This document shows, piece after piece, positions 1 through 8,042 of a stretch of 34,935 nucleotides of DNA (position 1 is the first letter of the stretch; every line of letters begins with the position of its first letter). The notes beneath the pieces are model-generated. The model was given only the letters and a program-made list of their open reading frames with translations, was not told where the DNA came from and did no database searches. The position numbers and the translations under genes were made by a program. Origin of the DNA: Vibrio ulleungensis (GTDB lineage: Bacteria; Pseudomonadota; Gammaproteobacteria; Enterobacterales; Vibrionaceae); the NCBI RefSeq assembly GCF_016900875.1, contig NZ_JAFEUM010000014.1, forward strand, positions 1-34,935, written 5' to 3'.

Positions 1-116
1 TGGCGACCATAGCGTTGTGGACCCACCTGAACCCATGCCGAACTCAGAAGTGAAACGCAATAGCGCCGATGGTAGTGTGGGGTTTCCCCATGTGAGAGTA
101 GGACATCGCCAGGCTT
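1..116 (+). rRNA. rrf: 5S ribosomal RNA, 5' end cut off by the window
   Basis: The sequence is the standard gamma-proteobacterial 5S rRNA: it contains CCATGCCGAACTCAGAAGTG and GTAGTGTGGGG, and its end (ATCGCCAGGCT) pairs with the start (TGGCGAC). About four bases of the mature 5' end lie outside the window, judged from the usual 120-nt length. It is the last rRNA of a plus-strand rrn operon whose 16S and 23S lie to the left. Confidence 0.96.
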
Positions 117-154
117 TAAATTATGGACACTTGCGAAAGCGAGTACGCCACTGC

Positions 155-231
155 GGAGTGGTAGTTCAGTTGGTTAGAATACCGGCCTGTCACGCCGGGG
201 GTCGCGGGTTCGAGTCCCGTCCACTCCGCCA
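155..231 (+). tRNA. tRNA-Asp (anticodon GTC)
   Basis: This is a 77-nt tRNA with an encoded CCA end. The 7-bp acceptor stem pairs GGAGTGG with CCACTCC and is followed by G and CCA. The anticodon GTC lies at 189-191 within CCTGTCACG, and the T-loop reads TTCGAGTC. It is nearly identical to E. coli tRNA-Asp and sits 39 bp after the 5S gene, the usual place for a distal rrn tRNA. It is probably cotranscribed with the rrn operon and ends at the hairpin just downstream. Confidence 0.97.
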
Positions 232-240
232 CTATTAAAG

Positions 241-269
241 AAACCCAGTACTAATGTACTGGGTTTTTT
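241..269 (+). terminator. Terminator of the rrn/tRNA-Asp transcript
   Basis: A perfect 10-bp stem (AACCCAGTAC / GTACTGGGTT) with a TAAT loop is followed directly by a T-run. It starts 10 bp after the tRNA CCA end. Confidence 0.9.
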
Positions 270-351
270 GCTATCTGAGGTAAAGCGATTTGCCCTACGG
301 GCAACGAGTCCCGCTGGAGCGCCAGCCCGGCCGCTCCGCCACTATTAAAGA

Positions 352-378
352 AACCCAGTACTAATGTGCTGGGTTTTT
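352..378 (+). terminator. Second, duplicated copy of the rrn terminator
   Basis: This is the same hairpin as at 242-265, moved 110 bp downstream. One stem base has changed (GTGC for GTAC), giving a G-U pair. A run of five Ts follows. It belongs to the tandem repeat and can act as a backup terminator. Confidence 0.75.
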
Positions 379-427
379 GGCATCTGAGGTAAAGCGATTT
401 GCCCTACGGGCAACGAGTCCCGCTGGA

Positions 428-819
428 CTGCCCGCCCTGTCTTAAATGAACTTATCGAGTGTATTGTCTGCTAGGTTAAAGTAGTCCGATCTATAGAGAG
501 CAAATTCGATTGGCGCTCTATTCGGACTACCCGATTTCACTTAAAGCAGCATAATAAATAGGGTCTCTGTGTCTAATTAATAGACAATTCCGGAGCACTT
601 AAAGCCTATCTGATCCATATAAGTTTCATTATCAATAATAGAAAAAAGAAGTAGGTCACTACATACAATGTTTTATTTCAAATTCATTTAGTTTGATTGT
701 ATGGTGACTAAATATAAACTATTGTTGTAAATGTATTGGAGTAATAACTCTAATTCTTATAGGGTTATTCGCCTTTAGTATCGACTAGATTTAATGATCT
801 TCAATACCATGGATGGGAT
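428..819. other. Non-coding gap between the rrn operon and the EAL gene, with one imperfect hairpin
   Basis: No credible gene is seen in this AT-rich stretch. The one clear structure is at 481-530: outer arms GTAGTCCGA (481-489) and TCGGACTAC (522-530) pair perfectly, and inner arms TAGAGAGC and GCGCTCTA pair with one mismatch. No T-run follows, so it is not a normal terminator. The promoter of the downstream gene must lie in the right half, but I could not fix it. Confidence 0.5.
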
Positions 820-2385
820 ATGTTGAAATACGGTTCAAGGCGATTTTACATCGAGCTTGCTTTTCTATGTGTGCTTTACGCTGTTGCTGGGTACTATTTT
901 ATTCGTGTTGATGCGTTTGAACGCATTAGTGCGTTTGTAGGGAACTATGAGCTTTGGCAGCTTGATGAATTTCTTCTTCTATTGCTCTTGAGTCCATCAC
1001 TATTGCTGTGGCTGTGCATTCGATTGGCATGGGAAAAGAAACAGGAGGTCGACTCCCGCCACCGGCAAGATGTCTCTAGCTTAGAACAGCTTAAGTTTGA
1101 CCCGCAAACTGGACTGCAAAACTTCCGATTTTTTGAGACTGGGTTAGATAGTCGAATCAATAACACCTCTGATAACACTCAGTTTGTGTTGTATCTACTG
1201 TCCTTTGAAAACTACCATCAGTTGTGCGAATCCCACCATATCGAATCTGTAGACGACTCTCTACTACAATGTATAGCGATCATTCGTGATGAATTTTCGG
1301 ATCACTATTCAATTGGCCGAACCGGTCAAAATGAAATATCTATAGCATTTGAGTGTATCGGTATAGATTGTTATCAATCGAGCATAACCGTGCTTAAAAC
1401 GGTTATGACACGAATTACTAAACTGAGAGCACCAAAGTTAGAATGTTCAGCGTCTATTGCTTATGTGCGCTCTGCTGATGAAGGTGTAAACACGCGCCGT
1501 TTAATTACAAAAGCGCGAAGTGCTACATTTACTCGCACGGGTTCGATTGGAACAGGCATCTACGTCTATGATCAAGAAGTCGAAAACAAGAAGTTAAATG
1601 ATCTCCAGCTTGTTGGAGAGCTCAGAACGGCTATAGAGAAAGATGAGTTAGAGTTGTATTACCAACCTCAGGTTGACCTGTACTTAGGCCTTACAGTGGG
1701 TTCAGAGGCGCTCATACGCTGGAACCATCCAGTTGCAGGTCTCTTAACGCCAGATAAATTTGTTCATTTACTTGATCATGATGCTATTTGTTTGAAGTAC
1801 GGGGATTGGCTGTTTCGAAAAGCGATTAAACGGCTCACCCATCTTTCTAAAGACTTTCCACAACAAACCGTTAGCATCAATATTTCCGCCAGTCATATCC
1901 AACATCCCCGTTTCTTTTCGCAACTTACTCAAGCATTGGTTGGCCATTCAAGCTTACTAGTAAAAAACTTAGTCATTGAGGTTACAGAGTCTTTTAAACT
2001 TTCCGATCATAATACGGCGTTCGATAATATGCGAAAATGCAAAGCACTAGGCGCAAAAGTTTCGCTTGATGATTTTGGTACCGGTTATTCGAGTCTAAAC
2101 CAATTGCGAGTGCTGCCTGTCGATGAGATTAAAATAGACAGATCCTTTGTGAGTAATATTCTTACCGACCACAATGATTTCAAATTGGTCAGCAGTATTC
2201 TTTCACTTGCTGAGAATTTTGAATTGGACGTCGTGACAGAAGGTGTCGAAAATTTAAATCAAATCGATAAGCTACTCATGGTAGGCTGTCGACGTGTGCA
2301 GGGATATTATTATAGTAAACCTGTCCCCGAGAAAGAGTTTGATGAGTGGTTAGAAGAATCTACAGTGCAGCCAGCGATTTTGTGA
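820..2385 (+). CDS. Membrane-anchored EAL-domain c-di-GMP phosphodiesterase with degenerate GGDEF domain
   Basis: A 521-residue protein. Hydrophobic segments at about 9-28 and 50-70 suggest two membrane helices around a short periplasmic loop. Residues about 90-250 look like a GGDEF fold, but the signature site reads GQNEI near residues 169-173, so cyclase activity is unlikely. Residues about 262-510 form an EAL domain with the catalytic set intact: EALIR (296-300), N354, E387/E390, DDFGTG (417-422), K438, E474 in EGVE, and Q494. It should hydrolyse c-di-GMP to pGpG at the inner membrane; the GGDEF part may sense GTP or mediate dimerisation (inference). The ATG at 820 has only a weak upstream GGATGGGA. 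The signal it senses and its target process are unknown. Confidence 0.9.
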   Translation: MLKYGSRRFYIELAFLCVLYAVAGYYFIRVDAFERISAFVGNYELWQLDEFLLLLLLSPSLLLWLCIRLAWEKKQEVDSRHRQDVSSLEQLKFDPQTGLQNFRFFETGLDSRINNTSDNTQFVLYLLSFENYHQLCESHHIESVDDSLLQCIAIIRDEFSDHYSIGRTGQNEISIAFECIGIDCYQSSITVLKTVMTRITKLRAPKLECSASIAYVRSADEGVNTRRLITKARSATFTRTGSIGTGIYVYDQEVENKKLNDLQLVGELRTAIEKDELELYYQPQVDLYLGLTVGSEALIRWNHPVAGLLTPDKFVHLLDHDAICLKYGDWLFRKAIKRLTHLSKDFPQQTVSINISASHIQHPRFFSQLTQALVGHSSLLVKNLVIEVTESFKLSDHNTAFDNMRKCKALGAKVSLDDFGTGYSSLNQLRVLPVDEIKIDRSFVSNILTDHNDFKLVSSILSLAENFELDVVTEGVENLNQIDKLLMVGCRRVQGYYYSKPVPEKEFDEWLEESTVQPAIL

Positions 2386-2474
2386 CTCCTGTAACTTTTT
2401 AAAAGCAGCGTAGTTTGCTGCGCAATCACCTAGAGAATATTACTCTTTTCAACGTCATTTTGTAGGAACTGGGA

Positions 2475-2858
2475 ATGGGACAAATTCAAATTTTAAGTTT
2501 TATCGCAGTTGGCGGTGCTTTCGGTGCTTGCTCTAGGTACTTAGTCTCTGAGTTGTGTGTCGCATTGTTGGGTAAAGGATTTCCCTACGGAACACTCACT
2601 GTCAATGTAGTAGGCTCGCTGATGATGGGGCTATTAATTGCCGCGTTTGAAAATGGTTCATTGGCGACTGAGCCGTGGCGTCAGATTATCGGATTAGGCT
2701 TTCTTGGCGCTCTAACCACTTTCTCCACTTTCTCTATGGATAATGTTCTTCTTATGCAGCAAGGTGCATTCTTTAAAATGGGATTGAATGTATTGTTTAA
2801 TGTTACGTTGAGCATCACAGCTGCATGGGTTGGATTTCAATTTCTTATAAAAAGCTAA
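2475..2858 (+). CDS. crcB: Fluoride ion channel CrcB (Fluc)
   Basis: A 127-residue hydrophobic protein of typical Fluc length with four predicted membrane helices. The family motifs are present: GGAFGACSRY near the N-terminus, GTLTVNVVGSLMMG in the middle and GFLGALTTFSTFS, which carries the pore phenylalanines and the central sodium-site residues. It works as an antiparallel dimer that exports fluoride from the cytoplasm. The ATG follows AGGAACTGGGA. I looked for a fluoride riboswitch in the 89-bp upstream gap and did not recognise one. It stands alone between the EAL gene and the thiamine operon. Confidence 0.95.
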   Translation: MGQIQILSFIAVGGAFGACSRYLVSELCVALLGKGFPYGTLTVNVVGSLMMGLLIAAFENGSLATEPWRQIIGLGFLGALTTFSTFSMDNVLLMQQGAFFKMGLNVLFNVTLSITAAWVGFQFLIKS

Positions 2859-2879
2859 CATCACTGTCTACAAATTAGC

Positions 2880-2907
2880 TTGATAACTGCAATGCATTAC
2901 CTATAAT
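2880..2907 (+). promoter_or_regulatory. Predicted sigma-70 promoter of the thi operon
   Basis: A TTGATA -35 box (2880-2885) and a perfect TATAAT -10 box (2902-2907) are separated by 16 bp. The expected start near 2914 falls right at the first base pair of the TPP riboswitch, which supports the assignment. Confidence 0.75.
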
Positions 2908-2915
2908 CAATCTCA

Positions 2916-2998
2916 CTTGTCGGAGTGCCATTTGGCTGAGACCGTTTATTCGGGATCCGTTGAACCTGATTCAGATTAATATCTGCGAAGGGAACAAG
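2916..2998 (+). promoter_or_regulatory. TPP riboswitch (THI element)
   Basis: The conserved THI-box order is present: closing helix CTTGT (2916-2920) with ACAAG (2994-2998), CGGAGTGCC, GGCTGAGA, CCGTTGAACCTGATTCAG, TTAATATCTGCGAAGGGAA. It lies in the leader of thiC. Binding of thiamine pyrophosphate should lower expression of the six-gene operon. The 122-nt stretch before thiC has no hairpin followed by a T-run, so control by hiding the ribosome site or by Rho is more likely than intrinsic termination (inference). Confidence 0.95.
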
Positions 2999-3120
2999 AG
3001 TAGAAATTGATCAAAGGCGATCTCGCCCCATATCTTCTACAGCGTTGTGAACTAACATAGCGCTCTCTTGTCAGCAAATTTCCGGCAAGCATTTTTCATT
3101 CAAACGAATAAGGAAATGCT

Positions 3121-5067
3121 ATGTCGAGTCGTAAACAGCAGCGTTTAGCTGCAAAATCTTATATTGATAACCTTTCAGTAGAACCATTCCCGAACTCAAA
3201 AAAAGTCTTCGTAAAAGGCCGCTTACCGGGTGTTGATGTCGCCATGCGTGAGATCAGTCTCGCGGATACGTTTGTTGGCGGAACACAAGATGATCCGGTG
3301 TACGAGCCAAATGAGTCAGTACGAGTCTATGACACCTCGGGTAGCTACACCGACCCTCGTCATCAAATCGATATTTATGATGGTTTACCAAAACTTAGAC
3401 AAGCGTGGATTGAAGGTCGCGACGATACCATGACTCTGTCAGGAGCATCGTCAGACTTCGCTAATGAACGTTTGCAAGACGATACATTAGATGACTTGCG
3501 ATTTGGCAAGCTGCCAACAATTAGACATGCAAAAGAGGGGCAGTGTGTTACTCAGTTGCATTACGCTCGCAAGGGAATCGTTACCCCAGAAATGGAATAC
3601 ATCGCTATTCGGGAGAACTTGTGCCGAGCAGAAGTGCGGGATGAAACACTAAAGCTCCAACACAAAGGTCATTCATTCGGTGCAAGTCTGCCTGAAGATA
3701 TAACGCCAGAGTTTGTTCGCGACGAAGTTGCGCGAGGGCGCGCGATTATACCTGCAAATATTAACCACCCAGAGAGTGAACCAATGATCATTGGCCGAAA
3801 CTTTTTGGTAAAGGTGAATGCCAATATCGGTAACTCTTCAGTGTCTTCTTCCATCGAGGAGGAAGTTGAGAAGCTTGTGTGGGCGACTCGCTGGGGTGCG
3901 GATACAGTGATGGATCTCTCTACAGGTAGGAATATACACGAAACTCGTGAGTGGATATTACGAAACAGCCCGGTTCCAATCGGTACCGTTCCAATGTATC
4001 AAGCGCTTGAAAAAGTAAATGGCGTTGCCGAAAACCTTACTTGGGAAGTGATGCGCGATACTCTTATTGAACAAGCCGAGCAAGGGGTTGACTACTTTAC
4101 TATTCACGCGGGGTTGCTATTGCGTTACGTGCCAATGACAGCAAAGCGCGTCACCGGTATTGTTTCTCGCGGTGGTTCCATTATTGCTAAATGGTGTCTT
4201 GCGCACCATAAAGAAAGCTTTCTCTATACACACTTTGAAGAGATCTGCGAGATTTGTGCAAAGTATGACGTGTCTTTGTCACTTGGTGATGGTTTAAGGC
4301 CTGGCTCGATTGCTGATGCGAATGACGAGGCCCAGTTTGCTGAGCTACGTACTTTAGGTGAATTGACCAAAGTGGCCTGGAAGCATGACGTGCAAGTGAT
4401 TATCGAAGGTCCTGGTCATGTGCCAATGCATATGATCAAAGAGAATATGGATGAGCAACTAGAGCATTGCCATGAGGCACCTTTTTATACACTAGGTCCG
4501 CTTACTACTGATGTTGCACCAGGCTATGATCATATTACCTCTGGTATTGGCGCGGCAATGATAGGCTGGTATGGCTGCGCGATGCTCTGTTATGTGACAC
4601 CTAAAGAGCATCTCGGATTGCCAAACAAGCAAGATGTCAAAACGGGCTTAATCACTTACAAGTTGGCCGCTCACGCTGCCGATCTAGCAAAGGGTCACCC
4701 TGGTGCACAAGTTCGAGACAACGCCTTGTCAAAGGCTCGATTTGAGTTTCGTTGGGAAGACCAGTTTAATCTGGCACTTGATCCTGATACTGCCAAAGCG
4801 TATCACGACGAAACACTGCCTCAAGAATCAGGGAAAGTCGCTCACTTTTGTTCGATGTGTGGCCCTAAATTTTGCTCTATGAAAATCTCACAAGAAGTGC
4901 GTGAGTATGCCAATACCATTCAAATAACCAATGTCGACGGCTCTACCGAAAGTATCGCAGTGAATGGTATGAATGAAATGTCGAAGCAATTTAAAGAAAG
5001 TGGGTCTGAGCTCTATCATCAACCAGCGATGTTAGCAGACGTGAATGAAGGAACGGATAGCGTATGA
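3121..5067 (+). CDS. thiC: Phosphomethylpyrimidine synthase ThiC
   Basis: A 648-residue enzyme that converts aminoimidazole ribotide to HMP phosphate, the pyrimidine half of thiamine, with a [4Fe-4S] cluster and S-adenosylmethionine. The C-terminal cluster motif CSMCGPKFC is present with Cys577, Cys580 and Cys585 (CX2CX4C, as usual for non-canonical radical SAM ThiC). Other family blocks include ANINHPESEPMIIG and EGPGHVPMHM. The ATG is preceded by AAGGAAATGCT. It is the first gene after the TPP riboswitch and its stop overlaps the thiE start (ATGA). Confidence 0.98.
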   Translation: MSSRKQQRLAAKSYIDNLSVEPFPNSKKVFVKGRLPGVDVAMREISLADTFVGGTQDDPVYEPNESVRVYDTSGSYTDPRHQIDIYDGLPKLRQAWIEGRDDTMTLSGASSDFANERLQDDTLDDLRFGKLPTIRHAKEGQCVTQLHYARKGIVTPEMEYIAIRENLCRAEVRDETLKLQHKGHSFGASLPEDITPEFVRDEVARGRAIIPANINHPESEPMIIGRNFLVKVNANIGNSSVSSSIEEEVEKLVWATRWGADTVMDLSTGRNIHETREWILRNSPVPIGTVPMYQALEKVNGVAENLTWEVMRDTLIEQAEQGVDYFTIHAGLLLRYVPMTAKRVTGIVSRGGSIIAKWCLAHHKESFLYTHFEEICEICAKYDVSLSLGDGLRPGSIADANDEAQFAELRTLGELTKVAWKHDVQVIIEGPGHVPMHMIKENMDEQLEHCHEAPFYTLGPLTTDVAPGYDHITSGIGAAMIGWYGCAMLCYVTPKEHLGLPNKQDVKTGLITYKLAAHAADLAKGHPGAQVRDNALSKARFEFRWEDQFNLALDPDTAKAYHDETLPQESGKVAHFCSMCGPKFCSMKISQEVREYANTIQITNVDGSTESIAVNGMNEMSKQFKESGSELYHQPAMLADVNEGTDSV

Positions 5068-6320
5068 TTGATCCCTCATTGACGGTCGATGGCGACTCGT
5101 TTAACGGGCACTTACAGGATATTGAACTCCTTATAGAGAGTGCCGGCCTCCTGTTTGAACCACATGCTGTTACTTCGATTGAGATGGGCGATTCTAGTCT
5201 TTTCATTCAACGAGGAGAGCATCAATGGCGGATTGGAAGTTCACTGTTAGGTCATCAAAACCTTGAGAGTCATGAGGTGTATGTTGACTTTGAACCTAGT
5301 GAGCAATCTCGAGTGGACGCTACGGCAGTAGAGTGTACGTATATAGCAGTAGGCGTCTATAGCGCTAAAACAACTTTTGATCGGGTGCTGTCGAGTGATG
5401 GAGCCTCATTGGCTAAGGTTGAAGCCAGGGATTTAGATAGAAGTCGACAATGGCAATACTTAGGTTATGTCGTGGGATTGATCGTCCATCAGTTTGCATT
5501 TGATGATGCGGTGCTCATTGCGCGAAGTCTGCTAGATGTTTCACGTGGAACATGGCCAATCAGTTATGCTCAGTTCGCTAGAACCCACGAGCCAACTAAG
5601 CAGATAAGTATCGGCAAAGCCGAATCTGATAGTCAAGCGACACTTCCGTTTCCCAAGCTCATACATCAAGACATTGGATTGTATCCAGTGGTTGAGAGTG
5701 TCGAGTGGGTTAAAAAATTGCTTGAGCTCGGTGTGAAAACGTTGCAACTACGCATAAAAGACCCAGCAGTCCCACACCTGGAAGAGAGTATTAAAGACGC
5801 CATTGATGAGGCGAAGAGATATGGTGCACAGCTGTTCATCAATGATTACTGGGAGCTCGCCTGTAAGTACAACGCATATGGGGTGCACTTAGGTCAAGAA
5901 GATCTCTTGACCGCGGACTTGGTGTTGCTGAAAAAGAAGCAAGTTAGGCTAGGGTTGTCGACTCACGGCTATTACGAACTGTTAAGGGCTGCATCGTTAA
6001 GCCCTAGTTACATTGCACTTGGTCATATTTTCCCTACTACAACAAAGCAAATGCCATCGCTACCACAAGGGTTAAATCGACTAAAACGGTATCAAGAATT
6101 AGTTAATACATTACCTACAGCACAACGTTTGGAAGTCGGATACCCAACGGTTGCAATTGGTGGAATCAACCTAGAAAATGCGTCTAAGGTTCTAAAGTGT
6201 GGCGTGACAACAGTCGCGGTTGTAAGGGCAGTCACGGAGTCTTTAGACCTGTCAAAAACATTAGATCAGTTTGGACAATTATTAGAGCGGCCTCGTGGAG
6301 ATAGTGATGCTAACGGATAG
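5064..6320 (+). CDS. thiE: Thiamine-phosphate synthase ThiE with a long N-terminal extension
   Basis: The C-terminal half (about 203-408) is a ThiE TIM barrel joining HMP-PP and thiazole phosphate: QLRIK (228-232), IND (259-261), GVHLGQED (273-280), GLSTH (297-301), GHIFPTTTK (320-328) and IGGI (365-368). The N-terminal about 200 residues are extra; classical ThiE is near 210 residues in all. This part has no catalytic motif I recognise. Residues 131-160 look vaguely like the C-terminal helix of a ThiD kinase, so it may be a decayed ThiD domain (weak inference); long ThiE proteins are, as I recall, usual in Vibrio. No thiD is seen in the window. The start overlaps the thiC stop by 4 bp. Confidence 0.93.
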   Translation: MIDPSLTVDGDSFNGHLQDIELLIESAGLLFEPHAVTSIEMGDSSLFIQRGEHQWRIGSSLLGHQNLESHEVYVDFEPSEQSRVDATAVECTYIAVGVYSAKTTFDRVLSSDGASLAKVEARDLDRSRQWQYLGYVVGLIVHQFAFDDAVLIARSLLDVSRGTWPISYAQFARTHEPTKQISIGKAESDSQATLPFPKLIHQDIGLYPVVESVEWVKKLLELGVKTLQLRIKDPAVPHLEESIKDAIDEAKRYGAQLFINDYWELACKYNAYGVHLGQEDLLTADLVLLKKKQVRLGLSTHGYYELLRAASLSPSYIALGHIFPTTTKQMPSLPQGLNRLKRYQELVNTLPTAQRLEVGYPTVAIGGINLENASKVLKCGVTTVAVVRAVTESLDLSKTLDQFGQLLERPRGDSDANG

Positions 6321-7071
6321 AGAGTTTATGAGATACAACAGGCAGTTGAGTCTGGACGACATTGGTGAAAGTGGTCAGCTTAATCTTAAGCAGTCTCATG
6401 TTCTAATTGTTGGCTGTGGTGGTCTAGGTTCATCAGCCGCGTTGTTTTTGGCTGCATCTGGAGTAGGTCGACTTGTCGTTGCTGATGGTGATGATGTTGA
6501 TAGCAGCAATCTACAACGACAAATTGTTTTTCGCGAAGTTGATCAAGATAGCAATAAAGCGACCGCAATGGCAGAGCAGCTAAAGCAACTCAACAGCCAC
6601 GTTTCGGTTAGAGCCATTCCAAAGCACCTTGACGGTATGCAGCTTCAAATGGAAATCAGCTTAGCTGACGTGGTGCTTGATTGTACCGATAATATAGAGA
6701 CTCGACACGCTATCAACGGCGCCTGTTTTCGTACTAAAACGCCACTAATTTCTGGGTCTGCGATTGGTTGGCAAGGGCAACTTGCCTGCTTCGATTACCA
6801 ACAAGACACACCTTGCTATCGGTGTTTGTATGCCTTCGAACATATGGCTCCTGGAACAAAATGCAGTGATGCTGGGATAATGGGACCGGTGGTTGGCATT
6901 ATTGGAAACTACCAGGCTCTGCAAGCTATTAAATTTATTACCAAGCAAGATCGAAGTCAGTTCGGCAAACTCTTTTTGTTCGATGCTCAGTACTTAGACT
7001 GGCGCTCGTTAAACCTGTCTCGAGACCCGAGCTGTACTGTTTGCGGGGGTGAGCATGAAATTGCGCTTTAA
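6307..7071 (+). CDS. thiF: ThiS adenylyltransferase ThiF
   Basis: An E1-like enzyme of 254 residues that adenylates the ThiS C-terminus before sulfur loading. It shows the nucleotide-binding loop GCGGLGS near residue 36, DxDxVxxSNLQRQ, and two CxxC zinc pairs (CYRC and CTVC). The in-frame GTG at 6295 is possible, but the ATG at 6307 has GGAG at 6297-6300 at good spacing, and the protein from there begins like other ThiF/MoeB proteins (MLTDREFMRYNRQ). It overlaps the end of thiE by 14 bp, which implies translational coupling. Confidence 0.96.
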   Translation: MLTDREFMRYNRQLSLDDIGESGQLNLKQSHVLIVGCGGLGSSAALFLAASGVGRLVVADGDDVDSSNLQRQIVFREVDQDSNKATAMAEQLKQLNSHVSVRAIPKHLDGMQLQMEISLADVVLDCTDNIETRHAINGACFRTKTPLISGSAIGWQGQLACFDYQQDTPCYRCLYAFEHMAPGTKCSDAGIMGPVVGIIGNYQALQAIKFITKQDRSQFGKLFLFDAQYLDWRSLNLSRDPSCTVCGGEHEIAL

Positions 7072-7255
7072 TGGTGAAGAGGTGACTTTTGCTGATCGTC
7101 TGTGTTTGGACGCTCTTGTTGTGCGCATGAATTGCGAAACTCAACATTGCGCCATTGCGGTAAACAATCGCGTGATACCTCAGAGTCAATGGAACCTTAC
7201 CTCGTTAAGCGATGGAGATGTTGTGTCCGTGTTTAATGCGATCGCTGGAGGCTAA
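7055..7255 (+). CDS. thiS: Sulfur carrier protein ThiS
   Basis: A 66-residue ubiquitin-like protein ending in the required Gly-Gly (AIAGG), which becomes the thiocarboxylate that donates sulfur for the thiazole ring. The ATG at 7055 is preferred over the GTG at 7049 because a GGGGGTGA ribosome site lies just upstream and MKLRFN aligns with the usual start. It overlaps thiF by 17 bp. ThiF activates it and ThiG uses it. Confidence 0.95.
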   Translation: MKLRFNGEEVTFADRLCLDALVVRMNCETQHCAIAVNNRVIPQSQWNLTSLSDGDVVSVFNAIAGG

Positions 7256-7256
7256 T

Positions 7257-8042
7257 ATGCTAAAAATAGCGGATAAAACCTTCCACTCTCGTTTGTTTAC
7301 TGGAACGGGCAAGTTTTCAAGTGGCGAAGTGATGCGAAATGCTATCGTTGCAAGTGGTTCAGAAATGGCGACTTTGGCGCTTAAAAGAATGGATTCTGAG
7401 CAACCTGCAAGTGATATCGTGCAGCCAATACGTAACGCTAACGTTGCGTTATTGCCCAATACTTCAGGAGCAAAAACGGCCCAAGATGCAATATTTGCCG
7501 CTCACATTGCTCGAGAAGCACTTCAAACGAATTGGTTGAAGCTAGAAATACACCCCGATCCTAAATATTTGATGCCAGACCCAATTGAAACACTGAAAGC
7601 CGCTGAGCAGTTAGTTAAAGATGGCTTCATAGTTTTACCCTATTGCCATGCCGATCCTGTTCTATGTAAGCGCTTAGAGGACGTGGGATGCGCTGCAGTG
7701 ATGCCGCTAGGCGCTCCAATCGGGTCGAATAAAGGTCTTGTAAGTCGTGATTTTCTCGAAATCATCATAGACCAAGCAAAGGTACCGGTAATAGTCGATG
7801 CGGGGATAGGCGCGCCATCTCACGCTGCACTTGCAATGGAAATGGGAGCTGATGCTGTTTTGGTGAATACGGCTATTGCAGCGGCTCAACACCCAATCAA
7901 TATGGCCCGTGCATTTAAAGCAGCCGTTGAAGCCGGTAGATTGGCTTTTGAAGCTGGGTTAGCAAGTCGCTCTACCCACGCTATAGCGTCGAGTCCATTG
8001 ACCGATTTTCTAGACTCCCTTAGCACAGAGGAGGCGCGCTAG
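7257..8042 (+). CDS. thiG: Thiazole synthase ThiG
   Basis: A 261-residue TIM-barrel enzyme that condenses deoxyxylulose phosphate, dehydroglycine and ThiS-thiocarboxylate into the thiazole phosphate. Family blocks are clear: FTGTGKF at the start, LKLEIHPDPK with the Schiff-base lysine, PLGAPIGSNKGL, VDAGIGAPSHAA and DAVLVNTAIA. The ATG at 7257 has GGAGG at 7247-7251 and sits 1 bp after the thiS stop. An in-frame upstream ATG at 7212 would overlap thiS and lacks a ribosome site. Confidence 0.97.
   Translation: MLKIADKTFHSRLFTGTGKFSSGEVMRNAIVASGSEMATLALKRMDSEQPASDIVQPIRNANVALLPNTSGAKTAQDAIFAAHIAREALQTNWLKLEIHPDPKYLMPDPIETLKAAEQLVKDGFIVLPYCHADPVLCKRLEDVGCAAVMPLGAPIGSNKGLVSRDFLEIIIDQAKVPVIVDAGIGAPSHAALAMEMGADAVLVNTAIAAAQHPINMARAFKAAVEAGRLAFEAGLASRSTHAIASSPLTDFLDSLSTEEAR

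Larger units (their letters stand above)
216..427. repeat. Tandem repeat of tRNA 3' end + terminator + short hairpin
   Basis: Two copies of a unit of about 102 bp, at 216-318 and 326-427, lie head to tail and differ at only about six positions. Each unit holds a CTCCGCCA tRNA-end fragment, ATTAAAG, the terminator hairpin, and a segment with a TTGCCC-TAC-GGGCAA hairpin followed by CGAGTCCCGCTGGA. Copy 1 begins inside the real tRNA-Asp. Copy 2 carries only the last bases of a tRNA, so it is a relic. Unequal recombination within an older tRNA array is the likely origin (inference). Confidence 0.85.

Noticed and set aside
17..238. An open frame of 73 codons at the left edge
   Set aside because: It runs through the 5S rRNA and tRNA-Asp genes and is not coding.
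2386..2474. Possible fluoride riboswitch before crcB
   Set aside because: The conserved blocks of the crcB motif were not found; only a short GCAGC/GCTGC hairpin is present.
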